64,000 nt of DNA from Styela clava (GCF_964204865.1 NC_135264.1:7346001-7410000), one strand, 5' to 3'. Shown: positions 39,611 to 50,264, numbered from the stretch's first letter. Notes: generated by a model not told the origin, from the letters alone. Translations and numbers: made by a program.

Positions 39611-39691
39611 TTTCGTCGCCGTTTCATTCGATTTTGCTCTGTTTTCCAACAACTGCGAAATACAAATAGCCGAATAGACTACTACTTTATT

Positions 39692-39809
39692 GCCTACAAC
39701 CATACCACGTTGAATGCACCCGATCTCGTCGATCTCGGAAGTTAAGCAATGTCGGGTTCGGTTAGTACTTGCATGGGTGACCGGCTGGGAATACCGAGTG
39801 TCGTAAGCT
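39692..39809 (+). rRNA. 5S rRNA copy 184
   Basis: 1-nt loop deletion; GTAAGC end. Confidence 0.95.
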
Positions 39810-39890
39810 TTTCGTCGTCGTTTCATTCGATTTTGCTGTGTTTTCTAACAACTGCGAAATACAAATAGCCGAATAGACTACTACTTCATC

Positions 39891-40009
39891 GCCTACAACC
39901 ATACCACGTTGAATGCTCCCGATCTTGTTCGATCTCGGAAGTTAAGCAATGTCGGGCTTGGTTAGTACTTGCATGGGTGACCGGCTGGGAATACCGAGTG
40001 TCGTAGGCT
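39891..40009 (+). rRNA. 5S rRNA copy 185
   Basis: GCTCCCGATCTTG; CTTGG. Confidence 0.97.
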
Positions 40010-40090
40010 TTTCGTCGCCGTTTCATTTGATTTTGCTCTGTTTTCTAACAACTGCGAAATACAAATAGCTGAATAGACTACTACTTTATC

Positions 40091-40209
40091 GCCTACAACC
40101 ATACCACGGTGAATGCACCCGATCTCGTTCGATCTCGGAAGTTAAGCAATGTCGGGCTCGGTTAGTACTTGCATGGGTGACCGGCTGGGAATACCGAGTG
40201 TCGTAGGCT
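40091..40209 (+). rRNA. 5S rRNA copy 186
   Basis: CACGGTG. Confidence 0.97.
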
Positions 40210-40290
40210 TTTCCTCGCCGTTTCATTCGATTTTGCTCTGTTTTCCAACAACTGCGAAATACAAATAGCCGAATAGACTACTACTTTATT

Positions 40291-40409
40291 GCCTACAACC
40301 ATACCACGTTGAATGCACCCGATCTCGTTCGATCTCGGAAGTTAAGAAATGTCGGGCTCGGTTAGTACTTGCATGGGTGACCGGCTGGGAATACCGAGTG
40401 TCGTAGGCT
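40291..40409 (+). rRNA. 5S rRNA copy 187
   Basis: GTTAAGAAATG. Confidence 0.97.
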
Positions 40410-40490
40410 TTTCGTCGCCGTTTCATTCGATTTTGCTCTGTTTTCCAACAACTGCGAAATACAAATAGCCGAATAGACTACTTCTTTTTT

Positions 40491-40608
40491 GCCTACAACC
40501 ATACCACGTTGAATGCACCCGATCTCGTCGATCTCGGAAGTTAAGCAATGTCGGGTTCGGTTAGTACTTGCATGGGTGACCGGCTGGGAATACCGAGTGT
40601 CGTAAGCT
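40491..40608 (+). rRNA. 5S rRNA copy 188
   Basis: 1-nt loop deletion; as copy 172. Confidence 0.95.
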
Positions 40609-40689
40609 TTTCGTCGTCGTTTCATTCGATTTTGCTGTGTTTTCTAACAACTGCGAAATACAAATAGCCGAATAGACTACTACTTCATC

Positions 40690-40808
40690 GCCTACAACCA
40701 TACCACGTTGAATACTCCCGATCTTGTTCGATCTCGGAAGTTAAGCAATGTCGGGCTTGGTTAGTACTTGCATGGGTGACCGGCTGGGAATACCGAGTGT
40801 CGTAGGCT
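40690..40808 (+). rRNA. 5S rRNA copy 189
   Basis: GAATACTCCCGATCTTG. Confidence 0.97.
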
Positions 40809-40889
40809 TTTCGTCGCCGTTTCATTTGATTTTGCTCTGTTTTCTAACAACTGCGAAATACAAATAGCCGAATAGACTACTACTTTATC

Positions 40890-41008
40890 GCCTACAACCA
40901 TACCACGTTGAATGCACCCGATCTCGTTCGATCTAGGAAGCTAAGCAATGTCGGGCTCGGTTATGACTTGCATGGGTGACCGGCTGGGAATACCGAGTGT
41001 CGTAGGCT
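40890..41008 (+). rRNA. 5S rRNA copy 190
   Basis: GATCTAGGAAGCTAAGC; GGTTATGAC. Confidence 0.96.
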
Positions 41009-41089
41009 TTTCCTCGCCGTTTCATTCGATTTTACTCTGTTTTCCAACAACTGCGAAATACAAATAGCCGAATAGACTACTACTTTATT

Positions 41090-41208
41090 GCCTACAACCA
41101 TACCACGTTGAATGCACCCGATCTCGTTCGATCTCGGAAGTTAAGAAATGTCGGGCTCGGTTAGTACTTGCATGGGTGACCGGCTGGGAAATCCGAGTGT
41201 CGTAGGCT
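41090..41208 (+). rRNA. 5S rRNA copy 191
   Basis: GGGAAATCCG; T-run spacer. Confidence 0.96.
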
Positions 41209-41293
41209 TTTTTTTCGTCGCCGTTCCATTCGTTTTTTCTCTGTTTTCTAACAACTGCAAAATACAAATAGCAGAACAGACTACTACTTTATC

Positions 41294-41412
41294 GACTACA
41301 ACCATACCACGTTGAATGCACCCGATCTCGTTCGATCTCGGAAGTTAAGCAATGTCGGGCTCGGTTAGTACTTGCATGGGTGACCGGCTGGGAATACCGA
41401 GTGTCGTAGGCT
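41294..41412 (+). rRNA. 5S rRNA copy 192
   Basis: GACTACAACC start. Confidence 0.96.
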
Positions 41413-41493
41413 TTTCGTCGCCGCTTCATTCGATTTTGCTCTGTTTTCCAACAACTGCAAAATACAAATAGCCGAATAGACTACTACTTTATC

Positions 41494-41612
41494 GCCTACA
41501 ACCATACCACGTTGAATGCACCCGATCTTGTTCGATCTCGGAAGTTAAGCAATGTCGGGCTCGGTTAGTACTTGCATGGGTGACCGGCTGGGAATATCGA
41601 GTGTCGTAGGCT
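41494..41612 (+). rRNA. 5S rRNA copy 193
   Basis: GATCTTG; GAATATCGAG. Confidence 0.97.
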
Positions 41613-41693
41613 TTTCGTCGCCGTTTCAATCGATTTTGCTCTGTTTTCCAACAACTGCGAAATACAAATAGCCGAATAGACTACTACTTTATC

Positions 41694-41812
41694 GCCTACA
41701 ACCATACCACGTTGAATGCACCCGATCTCGTTCGATCTCGGAAGTTAAGCAATGTCGGGCTCGGTTAGTACTTGCATGGGTGACCGGCTGCGAATACCGA
41801 GTGTCGTAGGCT
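41694..41812 (+). rRNA. 5S rRNA copy 194
   Basis: GGCTGCGAATACC. Confidence 0.97.
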
Positions 41813-41893
41813 TTTCGTCGCCGTTTCATTCGATTTTGCTCTGTTTTCCAACAACTGCGAAATACAAATAGCCGAATAGACTACTACTTTATC

Positions 41894-41960
41894 GCCTACA
41901 ACCATACCCCGTTTAGTACTTGCATGGGTGACCGGCTGGGAATACCGAGTGTCGTAGGCT
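41894..41960 (+). pseudogene. 5S rRNA copy 195, 67-nt remnant
   Basis: Spacer with 13-bp deletion, as copy 179. Confidence 0.9.
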
Positions 41961-42028
41961 TCTCGTCGCCGTTTCATTCGATTTTGCTCTAGCGAAATAC
42001 AAATAGCCGAATAGACTACTACTTTATC

Positions 42029-42147
42029 GCCTACAACCATACCACGTTGAATGCACCCGATCTCGTTCGATCTCGGAAGTTAAGCAATGTCGGGCTCGGT
42101 TAGTACTTGCATGGGTGACCGGCTGGGAATACCGAGTGTCGTAGGCT
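42029..42147 (+). rRNA. 5S rRNA copy 196
   Basis: Consensus. Confidence 0.97.
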
Positions 42148-42228
42148 TTTTGTCGCCGTTTCATTCGATTTTGCTCTGTTTTCCAACAACTGCAAAATAC
42201 AAATAGCCGAATAGACTACTACTTTATC

Positions 42229-42347
42229 GCCTACAACCATACCACGTTGAATGCACCCGTTATCGTTCGATCTCGGAAGTTAAGCAATTTCGGGTTCGGT
42301 TAGTACTTGCATGGGTGACCGGCTGGGAATACCGAGTGTCGTAAGCT
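42229..42347 (+). rRNA. 5S rRNA copy 197
   Basis: GTTATC; CAATTTCGGG; GTAAGC end. Confidence 0.96.
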
Positions 42348-42428
42348 TTTCGTCGTCGTTTCATTCGATTTTGCTGTGTTTTCTAACAACTGCGAAATAC
42401 AAATAGCCGAATAGACTACTACTTCATC

Positions 42429-42547
42429 GCATACAACCATACCACGTTGAATGCTCCCGATCTTGTTCGATCTCGGAAGTTAAGCAATGTCGGGCTTGGT
42501 TAGTACTTGCATGGGTGACCGGCTGGGAATACCGAGTGTCGTTGGCT
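42429..42547 (+). rRNA. 5S rRNA copy 198
   Basis: GCATACAACC start; GTTGGC end. Confidence 0.95.
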
Positions 42548-42628
42548 TTTCGTCGCCGTTTCATTTGATTTTGCTCTGTTTTCCAACAACTGCGAAATAC
42601 AAATAGCCGAATAGACTACTACTTTATC

Positions 42629-42747
42629 GCCTACGACCATACCACGGTGAATGCACCCGATCTCGTTCGATTTCGGAAGTTAAGCAATATCGGGCTCGGT
42701 TAGTACTTGCATGGGTGACCGGCTGGGAATACCGAGTGTCGTAGGCT
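42629..42747 (+). rRNA. 5S rRNA copy 199
   Basis: CTACGACC; CACGGTG; CAATATCGGG. Confidence 0.96.
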
Positions 42748-42828
42748 TTTCGTCGCCGTTTCATTCGATTTTGCTCTGTTTTCCAACAACTGCGAAATAC
42801 AAATAGCCGAATAGACTACTACTTTATT

Positions 42829-42946
42829 GCCTACAACCATACCACGTTGAATGCACCCGATCTCGTCGATCTCGGAAGTTAAGCAATGTCGGGTTCGGTT
42901 AGTACTTGCATGGGTGACCGGCTGGGAATACCGAGTGTCGTAAGCT
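42829..42946 (+). rRNA. 5S rRNA copy 200
   Basis: 1-nt loop deletion; GTAAGC end. Confidence 0.95.
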
Positions 42947-43027
42947 TTTCGTCGTCGTTTCATTCGATTTTGCTGTCTTTTCTAACAACTGCGAAATACA
43001 AATAGCCGAATAGACTACTACTTCATC

Positions 43028-43146
43028 GCCTACAACCATACCACGTTGAATGCTCCCGATCTTGTTCGATCTCGGAAGTTAAGCAATGTCGGGCTTGGTT
43101 AGTACTTGCATGGGTGACCGGCTGGGAATACCGAGTGTCGTAGGCT
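43028..43146 (+). rRNA. 5S rRNA copy 201
   Basis: GCTCCCGATCTTG; CTTGG. Confidence 0.97.
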
Positions 43147-43227
43147 TTTCGTCGCCGTTTCATTTGATTTTGCTCTGTTTTCTAACAACTGCGAAATACA
43201 AATAGCCGAATAGACTACTACTTTATC

Positions 43228-43346
43228 GCCTACAACCATACCACGGTGAATGCACCCGATCTCGTTCGATCTCGGAAGTTAAGCAATGTCGGGCTCGGTT
43301 AGTACTTGCATGGGTGACCGGCTGGGAATACCGAGTGTCGTAGGCT
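43228..43346 (+). rRNA. 5S rRNA copy 202
   Basis: CACGGTG with a CGCCGCTTC spacer: the point where six units of block C are missing. Confidence 0.97.
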
Positions 43347-43427
43347 TTTCGTCGCCGCTTCATTCGATTTTGCTCTGTTTTCCAACAACTGCAAAATACA
43401 AATAGCCGAATAGACTACTACTTTATC

Positions 43428-43546
43428 GCCTACAACCATACCACGTTGAATGCACCCGATCTTGTTCGATCTCGGAAGTTAAGCAATGTCGGGCTCGGTT
43501 AGTACTTGCATGGGTGACCGGCTGGGAATATCGAGTGTCGTAGGCT
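43428..43546 (+). rRNA. 5S rRNA copy 203
   Basis: GATCTTG; GAATATCGAG. Confidence 0.97.
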
Positions 43547-43627
43547 TTTCGTCGCCGTTTCAATCGATTTTGCTCTGTTTTCCAACAACTGCGAAATACA
43601 AATAGCCGAATAGACTACTACTTTATC

Positions 43628-43746
43628 GCCTACAACCATACCACGTTGAATGCACCCGATCTCGTTCGATCTCGGAAGTTAAGCAATGTCGGGCTCGGTT
43701 AGTACTTGCATGGGTGACCGGCTGCGAATACCGAGTGTCGTAGGCT
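43628..43746 (+). rRNA. 5S rRNA copy 204
   Basis: GGCTGCGAATACC. Confidence 0.97.
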
Positions 43747-43827
43747 TTTCGTCGCCGTTTCATTCGATTTTGCTCTGTTTTCCAACAACTGCGAAATACA
43801 AATAGCCGAATAGACTACTACTTTATC

Positions 43828-43894
43828 GCCTACAACCATACCCCGTTTAGTACTTGCATGGGTGACCGGCTGGGAATACCGAGTGTCGTAGGCT
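43828..43894 (+). pseudogene. 5S rRNA copy 205, 67-nt remnant
   Basis: Spacer with 13-bp deletion. Confidence 0.9.
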
Positions 43895-43962
43895 TCTCGT
43901 CGCCGTTTCATTCGATTTTGCTCTAGCGAAATACAAATAGCCGAATAGACTACTACTTTATC

Positions 43963-44081
43963 GCCTACAACCATACCACGTTGAATGCACCCGATCTCGT
44001 TCGATCTCGGAAGTTAAGCAATGTCGGGCTCGGTTAGTACTTGCATGGGTGACCGGCTGGGAATACCGAGTGTCGTAGGCT
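43963..44081 (+). rRNA. 5S rRNA copy 206
   Basis: Consensus. Confidence 0.97.
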
Positions 44082-44162
44082 TTTTGTCGCCGTTTCATTC
44101 GATTTTGCTCTGTTTTCCAACAACTGCAAAATACAAATAGCCGAATAGACTACTACTTTATC

Positions 44163-44281
44163 GCCTACAACCATACCACGTTGAATGCACCCGTTATCGT
44201 TCGATCTCGGAAGTTAAGCAATGTCGGGTTCGGTTAGTACTTGCATGGGTGACCGGCTGGGAATACCGAGTGTCGTAAGCT
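44163..44281 (+). rRNA. 5S rRNA copy 207
   Basis: GTTATC; GTAAGC end. Confidence 0.96.
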
Positions 44282-44362
44282 TTTCGTCGTCGTTTCATTC
44301 GATTTTGCTGTGTTTTCTAACAACTGCGAAATACAAATAGCCGAATAGACTACTACTTCATC

Positions 44363-44481
44363 GCATACAACCATACCACGTTGAATGCTCCCGATCTTGT
44401 TCGATCTCGGAAGTTAAGCAATGTCGGGCTTGGTTAGTACTTGCATGGGTGACCGGCTGGGAATACCGAGTGTCGTAGGCT
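44363..44481 (+). rRNA. 5S rRNA copy 208
   Basis: GCATACAACC start; GATCTTG. Confidence 0.96.
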
Positions 44482-44562
44482 TTTCGTCGCCGTTTCATTC
44501 GATTTTGCTCTGTTTTCCAACAACTGCGAAATACAAATAGCCGAATAGACTACAACTTTATC

Positions 44563-44681
44563 GCCTACGACCATACCACGGTGAATGCACCCGATCTCGT
44601 TCGATTTCGGAAGTTAAGCAATGTCGGGCTCGGTTAGTACTTGCATGGGTGACCGGCTGGGAATACCGAGTGTCGTAGGCT
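44563..44681 (+). rRNA. 5S rRNA copy 209
   Basis: CTACGACC; CACGGTG; GATTTCGG. Confidence 0.96.
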
Positions 44682-44762
44682 TTTCGTCGCCGTTTCATTC
44701 GATTTTGCTCTGTTTTCCAACAACTGCGAAATACAAATAGCCGAATAGACTACTACTTTATT

Positions 44763-44880
44763 GCCTACAACCATACCACGTTGAATGCACCCGATCTCGT
44801 CGATCTCGGAAGTTAAGCAATGTCGGGTTCGGTTAGTACTTGCATGGGTGACCGGCTGGGAATACCGAGTGTCGTAAGCT
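44763..44880 (+). rRNA. 5S rRNA copy 210
   Basis: 1-nt loop deletion; GTAAGC end. Confidence 0.95.
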
Positions 44881-44961
44881 TTTCGTCGTCGTTTCATTCG
44901 ATTTTGCTGTGTTTTCTAACAACTGCGAAATACAAATAGCCGAATAGACTACTACTTCATC

Positions 44962-45080
44962 GCCTACAACCATACCACGTTGAATGCTCCCGATCTTGTT
45001 CGATCTCGGAAGTTAAGCAATGTCGGGCTTGGTTAGTACTTGCATGGGTGACCGGCTGGGAATACCGAGTGTCGTTGGCT
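44962..45080 (+). rRNA. 5S rRNA copy 211
   Basis: GCTCCCGATCTTG; GTTGGC end. Confidence 0.96.
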
Positions 45081-45161
45081 TTTCGTCGCCGTTTCATTTG
45101 ATTTTGCTCTGTTTTCTAACAACTGCGAAATACAAATAGCCGAATAGACTACTACTTTATC

Positions 45162-45280
45162 GCCTACAACCATACCACGGTGAATGCACCCGATCTCGTT
45201 CGATCTCGGAAGTTAAGCAATGTCGGGCTCGGTTAGTACTTGCATGGGTGACCGGCTGGGAATACCGAGTGTCGTAGGCT
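45162..45280 (+). rRNA. 5S rRNA copy 212
   Basis: CACGGTG. Confidence 0.97.
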
Positions 45281-45361
45281 TTTCCTCGCCGTTTCATTCG
45301 ATTTTGCTCTGTTTTCCAACAACTGCGAAATACAAATAGCCGAATAGACTACTACTTTATT

Positions 45362-45480
45362 GCCTACAACCATACCACGTTGAATGCACCCGATCTCGTT
45401 CGATCTCGGAAGTTAAGAAATGTCGGGCTCGGTTAGTACTTGCATGGGTGACCGGCTGGGAATACCGAGTGTCGTAGGCT
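45362..45480 (+). rRNA. 5S rRNA copy 213
   Basis: GTTAAGAAATG; T-run spacer. Confidence 0.96.
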
Positions 45481-45565
45481 TTTTTTTCGTCGCCGTTCCA
45501 TTCGTTTTTTCTCTGTTTTCTAACAACTGCAAAATACAAATAGCAGAACAGACTACTACTTTATT

Positions 45566-45684
45566 GACTACAACCATACCACGTTGAATGCACCCGATCT
45601 CGTTCGATCTCGGAAGTTAAGCAATGTAGGGCTCGGTTAGTACTTGCATTGGTGACCGGCTGGGAATACCGAGTGTCGTAGGCT
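45566..45684 (+). rRNA. 5S rRNA copy 214
   Basis: GACTACAACC start; CAATGTAGGG; GCATTGGTGACC. Confidence 0.96.
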
Positions 45685-45765
45685 TTTCGTCGCCGCTTCA
45701 TTCGATTTTGCTCTGTTTTCCAACAACTGCAAAATACAAATAGCCGAATAGACTACTACTTTATC

Positions 45766-45884
45766 GCCTACGACCATACCACGTTGAATGCACCCGATCT
45801 CGTTCGATCTCGGAAGTTAAGCAATGTCGGGCTCGGTTAGTACTTGCATGGGTGACCGGCTGGGAATATCGAGTGTCGTAGGCT
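45766..45884 (+). rRNA. 5S rRNA copy 215
   Basis: CTACGACC; GAATATCGAG. Confidence 0.97.
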
Positions 45885-45965
45885 TTTCGTCGCCGTTTCA
45901 TTCGATTTTGCTCTGTTTTCCAACAACTGCGAAATACAAATAGCCGAATAGACTACTACTTTATC

Positions 45966-46084
45966 GCCTACAACCATATCACGTTGAATGCACCCGATAT
46001 CGTTCGATCTCGGAAGTTAAGCAATGTCGGGCTCGGTTAGTACTTGCATGGGTGACCGGCTGCGAATACCGAGTGTCGTAGGCT
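45966..46084 (+). rRNA. 5S rRNA copy 216
   Basis: CATATCACG; GATATCG; CTGCGAATACC. Confidence 0.96.
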
Positions 46085-46165
46085 TTTCGTCGCCGTTTCA
46101 TTCGATTTTGCTCTGTTTTCCAACAACTGCGAAATACAAATAGCCGAATAGACTACTACTTTATC

Positions 46166-46284
46166 GCCTACAACCATACCACGTTGAATGCACCCGATCT
46201 CGTTCGATCTCGGAAGTTAAGCAATGTCGGGCTCGGTTAGTACTTGCATGGGTGACCGGCTGGGAATACCGAGTGTCGTAGGCT
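46166..46284 (+). rRNA. 5S rRNA copy 217
   Basis: Consensus. Confidence 0.97.
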
Positions 46285-46365
46285 TTTTGTCGCCGTTTCA
46301 TTCGATTTTGCTCTGTTTTCCAACAACTGCGAAATACAAATAGCCGAATAGACTACTACTTTATC

Positions 46366-46432
46366 GCCTACAACCATACCCCGTTTAGTACTTGCATGGG
46401 TGACCGGCTGGGAATACCGAGTGTCGTAGGCT
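46366..46432 (+). pseudogene. 5S rRNA copy 218, 67-nt remnant
   Basis: Full-length spacer with CAACAAATGCG. Confidence 0.9.
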
Positions 46433-46513
46433 TCTCGTCGCCGTTTCATTCGATTTTGCTCTGTTTTCCAACAAATGCGAAATACAAATAGCCGAATAGA
46501 CTACTACTTTATC

Positions 46514-46632
46514 GCCTACAACCATACCACGTTGAATGCACCCGATCTCGTTCGATCTCGGAAGTTAAGCAATGTCGGGCTCGGTTAGTACTTGCATGGG
46601 TGACCGGCTGGGAATACCGAGTGTCGTAGGCT
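46514..46632 (+). rRNA. 5S rRNA copy 219
   Basis: Consensus. Confidence 0.97.
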
Positions 46633-46713
46633 TTTTGTCGCCGTTTCATTCGATTTTGCTCTGTTTTCCAACAACTGCGAAATACAAATAGCCGAATAGA
46701 CTACTACTTTATC

Positions 46714-46832
46714 GCCTACAACCATACCACGTTGAATGCACCCGTTATCGTTCGATCTCGGAAGTTAAGCAATGTCTGGCTCGGTTAATACTTGCATGGG
46801 TGACCGGCTGGGAATACCAAGTGTCGTAGGCT
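46714..46832 (+). rRNA. 5S rRNA copy 220
   Basis: GTTATC; GTCTGGC; GTTAATAC; ACCAAGTG. Confidence 0.96.
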
Positions 46833-46913
46833 TTTCGTCGCCGTTTCATTCGATTTTGCTCTGTTTTCCAACAACTGCGAAATACAAATAGCCGAATAGA
46901 CTACAACTTTATC

Positions 46914-47032
46914 GCCTACAACCATACCACGTTGAATGCACCCGTTATCGTTCGATCTCGGAAGTTAAGCAATGTCTGGCTCGGTTAATACTTGCATGGG
47001 TGACCGGCTGGGAATACCGAGTGTCGTAGGCT
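46914..47032 (+). rRNA. 5S rRNA copy 221
   Basis: GTTATC; GTCTGGC; GTTAATAC. Confidence 0.96.
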
Positions 47033-47113
47033 TTTCGTCGCCGTTTCATTCGATTTTGCTCTGTTTTCCAACAACTGCGAAATACAAATAGCCGAATAGA
47101 CTACTACTTTATC

Positions 47114-47232
47114 GCCTACAACCATACCACGTTGAATGCACCCGTTATCGTTCGATCTCGGAAGTTAAGCAATGTCTGGCTCGTTTAATACTTGCATGGG
47201 TGACCGGCTGGGAATACCGAGTGTCGTAGGCT
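47114..47232 (+). rRNA. 5S rRNA copy 222
   Basis: GTTATC; GTCTGGCTCGTTTAATAC. Confidence 0.96.
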
Positions 47233-47313
47233 TTTCGTCGCCGTTTCATTCGATTTTGCTCTGTTTTCCAACAACTGCGAAATACAAATAGCCGAATAGA
47301 CTACTACTTTATT

Positions 47314-47431
47314 GCCTACAACCATACCACGTTGAATGCACCCGATCTCGTCGATCTCGGAAGTTAAGCAATGTCGGGTTCGGTTAGTACTTGCATGGGT
47401 GACCGGCTGGGAATACCGAGTGTCGTAAGCT
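47314..47431 (+). rRNA. 5S rRNA copy 223
   Basis: 1-nt loop deletion; GTAAGC end. Confidence 0.95.
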
Positions 47432-47512
47432 TTTCGTCGTCGTTTCATTCGATTTTGCTGTGTTTTCTAACAACTGCGAAATACAAATAGCCGAATAGAG
47501 TACTACTTCATC

Positions 47513-47631
47513 GCCTACAACCATACCACGTTGAATGCTCCCGATCTTGTTCGATCTCGGAAGTTAAGCAATGTCGGGCTTGGTTAGTACTTGCATGGGT
47601 GACCGGCTGGGAATACCGAGTGTCGTAGGCT
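47513..47631 (+). rRNA. 5S rRNA copy 224
   Basis: GCTCCCGATCTTG; CTTGG. Confidence 0.97.
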
Positions 47632-47712
47632 TTTCGTCGCCGTTTCATTTGATTTTGCTCTGTTTTCTAACAACTGCGAAATACAAATTGCCGAATAGAC
47701 TACTACTTTATC

Positions 47713-47831
47713 GCCTACAACCATACCACGGTGAATGCACCCGATCTCGTTCGATCTCGGAAGTTAAGCAATGTCGGGCTCGGTTAGTACTTGCATGGGT
47801 GACCGGCTGGGAATACCGAGTGTCGTAGGCT
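47713..47831 (+). rRNA. 5S rRNA copy 225
   Basis: CACGGTG. Confidence 0.97.
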
Positions 47832-47912
47832 TTTCCTCGCCGTTTCATTCGATTTTGCTCTGTTTTCCAACAACTGCGAAATACAAATAGCCGAATAGAC
47901 TACTACTTTATT

Positions 47913-48031
47913 GCCTACAACCATACCACGTTGAATGCACCCGATCTCGTTCGATCTCGGAAGTTAAGAAATGTCGGGCTCGGTTAGTACTTGCATGGGT
48001 GGCCGGCTGGGAATACCGAGTGTCGTAGGCT
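47913..48031 (+). rRNA. 5S rRNA copy 226
   Basis: GTTAAGAAATG; GGGTGGCCGG; T-run spacer. Confidence 0.96.
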
Positions 48032-48116
48032 TTTTTTTCGTCGCCGTTCCATTCGTTTTTTCTCTGTTTTCTAACAACTGCAAAATACAAATAGCAGAAC
48101 AGACTACTACTTTATC

Positions 48117-48235
48117 GACTACAACCATACCACGTTGAATGCACCCGATCTCGTTCGATCTCGGAAGTTAAGCAATGTAGGGCATGGTTAGTACTTGCAT
48201 GGGTGACCGGCTGGGAATACCGAGTGTCGTAGGCT
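48117..48235 (+). rRNA. 5S rRNA copy 227
   Basis: GACTACAACC start; GTAGGGCATGG. Confidence 0.96.
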
Positions 48236-48316
48236 TTTCGTCGCCGCTTCATTCGATTTTGCTCTGTTTTCCAACAACTGCAAAATACAAATAGCCGAAT
48301 AGACTACTACTTTATC

Positions 48317-48435
48317 GCCTACGACCATACCACGTTGAATGCACCCGATCTCGTTCGATCTCGGAAGTTAAGCAATGTCGGGCTCGGTTAGTACTTGCAT
48401 GGGTGACCGGCTGGGAATATCGAGTGTCGTAGGCT
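48317..48435 (+). rRNA. 5S rRNA copy 228
   Basis: CTACGACC; GAATATCGAG. Confidence 0.97.
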
Positions 48436-48516
48436 TTTCGTCGCCGTTTCATTCGATTTTGCTCTGTTTTCCAACAACTGCGAAATACAAATAGCCGAAT
48501 AGACTACTACTTTATC

Positions 48517-48635
48517 GCCTACAATCATACCACGTTGAATGCACCCGATATCGTTCGATCTCGGAAGTTAAGCAATGTCGGGCTCGGTTAGTACTTGCAT
48601 GGGTGACCGGCTGCGAATACCGAGTGTCGTAGGAT
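48517..48635 (+). rRNA. 5S rRNA copy 229
   Basis: CAATCATACC; GATATCG; CTGCGAATACC; GTAGGA end. Confidence 0.96.
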
Positions 48636-48716
48636 TTTCGTCGCCGTTTCATTCGATTTTGCTCTGTTTTCCAACAACTGCGAAATACAAATAGCCGAAT
48701 AGACTACTACTTTATC

Positions 48717-48835
48717 GCCAACAACCATACCACGTTGAATGCACCCGATCTCGTTCGATCTCGGAAGTTAAGCAATGTCGGGCTCGGTTAGTACTTGCAT
48801 GGGTGACTGGCTGGGAATACCGAGTGTCGTAGGCT
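48717..48835 (+). rRNA. 5S rRNA copy 230
   Basis: GCCAACAACC start; GTGACTGGC. Confidence 0.96.
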
Positions 48836-48916
48836 TTTTGTCGCCGTTTCATTCGATTTTGCTCTGTTTTCCAACAACTGCAAAATACAAATAGCCGAAT
48901 AGACTACTACTTTATC

Positions 48917-48983
48917 GCCTACAACCATACCCCGTTTAGTACTTGCATGGGTGACCGGCTGGGAATACCGAGTGTCGTAGGCT
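48917..48983 (+). pseudogene. 5S rRNA copy 231, 67-nt remnant
   Basis: Same junction as copy 138. Confidence 0.9.
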
Positions 48984-49064
48984 TCTCGTCGCCGTTTCAT
49001 TCGATTTTGCTCTGTTTTCCAACAAATGCGAAATACAAATAGCCGAATAGACTACTACTTTATC

Positions 49065-49183
49065 GCCTACAACCATACCACGTTGAATGCACCCGATCTC
49101 GTTCGATCTCGGAAGTTAAGCAATGTCGGGCTCGGTTAGTACTTGCATGGGTGACCGGCTGGGAATACCGAGTGTCGTAGGCT
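49065..49183 (+). rRNA. 5S rRNA copy 232
   Basis: Consensus. Confidence 0.97.
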
Positions 49184-49264
49184 TTTTGTCGCCGTTTCAT
49201 TCGATTTTGCTCTGTTTTCCAACAACTGCGAAATACAAATAGCCGAATAGACTACTACTTTATC

Positions 49265-49383
49265 GCCTACAACCATACCACGTTGAATGCACCCGTTATC
49301 GTTCGATCTCGGAAGTTAAGCAATGTCTGGCTCGGTTAATACTTGCATGGGTGACCGGCTGGGAATACCGAGTGTCGTAGGCT
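49265..49383 (+). rRNA. 5S rRNA copy 233
   Basis: GTTATC; GTCTGGC; GTTAATAC. Confidence 0.96.
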
Positions 49384-49464
49384 TTTCGTCGCCGTTTCAT
49401 TCGATTTTGCTCTGTTTTCCAACAACTGCGAAATACAAATAGCCGAATAGACTACTACTTTATC

Positions 49465-49583
49465 GCCTACAACCATACCACGTTGAATGCACCCGATCTC
49501 GTTCGATCTCGGAAGTTAAGCAATGTCGTGCTTGGTTAGTACTTGCACGGGTGACCGGCTGGGAATACCGAGTGTCGTAGGCT
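49465..49583 (+). rRNA. 5S rRNA copy 234
   Basis: GTCGTGCTTGG; TTGCACGGG. Confidence 0.96.
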
Positions 49584-49664
49584 TTTCGTCGCCGTTTCAT
49601 TCGATTTTGCTCTGTTTTCCAACAACTGCGAAATACAAATAGCCGAATAGACTACTACTTTATT

Positions 49665-49783
49665 GCCTACAACCATACCACGTTCAATGCACCCGATCTC
49701 GTTCGATCTCGGAAGTTAAGCAATGTCGGGCTCGGTTAGTACTTGCATGGGTGACCGGCTGGGAATACCGAGTGTCGTAGGCC
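49665..49783 (+). rRNA. 5S rRNA copy 235
   Basis: ACGTTCAATG; GGCCTTTTG end. Confidence 0.97.
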
Positions 49784-49864
49784 TTTTGTCGCCGTTTCAT
49801 TCGAATTTGCTCTGTTTTCCAACAACTGCAAAATACAAATAGCCGAATAGACTACTACTTTATC

Positions 49865-49983
49865 GCCTACAACCATACCACGTTGAATGCACCCGATCTC
49901 GTTCGATCTCGGAAGTTAAGCAATGTCGGGCTCGGTTAGTACTTGCATGGGTGACCGGCTGGGAATACCGAGTGTAGTAGGCT
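49865..49983 (+). rRNA. 5S rRNA copy 236
   Basis: GTGTAGTAGG. Confidence 0.97.
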
Positions 49984-50064
49984 TTTCGTCGCCGTTTCAT
50001 TCGATTTTGCTCTGTTTTCCAACAACTGCGAAATACAAATAGCCGAATAGACTACTACTTTATC

Positions 50065-50183
50065 GCCTACAATCATACCACGTTGAATGCACCCGATATC
50101 GTTCGATCTCGGAAGTTAAGCAATGTCGGGCTCGGTTAGTACTTGCATGGGTGACCGGCTGCGAATACCGAGTGTCGTAGGAT
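50065..50183 (+). rRNA. 5S rRNA copy 237
   Basis: As copy 229. Confidence 0.96.
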
Positions 50184-50264
50184 TTTCGTCGCCGTTTCAT
50201 TCGATTTTGCTCTGTTTTCCAACAACTGCGAAATACAAATAGCCGAATAGACTACTACTTTATC

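Larger units (their letters stand above)
36555..39691 (+). repeat. Higher-order repeat C, copy 1 (3,137 bp, 16 units)
   Basis: Copies 168-183. Contains a T-run copy and a 67-nt remnant followed by a spacer lacking 13 bp. Confidence 0.88.
39692..42828 (+). repeat. Higher-order repeat C, copy 2 (3,137 bp, 16 units)
   Basis: Copies 184-199, essentially identical to 36555-39691 including rare changes such as GCATACAACC, GATCTAGGAAGCTAAG and GAAATCCGAG. Confidence 0.88.
42829..44762 (+). repeat. Higher-order repeat C, shortened copy (1,934 bp, 10 units)
   Basis: Copies 200-209. Equivalent to the 3,137-bp block minus 1,203 bp, that is six units including the T-run copy. Confidence 0.85.
44763..47313 (+). 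repeat. Higher-order repeat C derivative (2,551 bp, 13 units)
   Basis: Copies 210-222. Begins like block C but gains GTCTGGC/GTTAATAC units at its right end (copies 220-222). Confidence 0.75.
48517..50064 (+). repeat. Higher-order repeat D, copy 1 (1,548 bp, 8 units)
   Basis: Copies 229-236, starting with the GATATCG/CTGCGAATACC gene and ending with the GTGTAGTAGG gene. Confidence 0.9.
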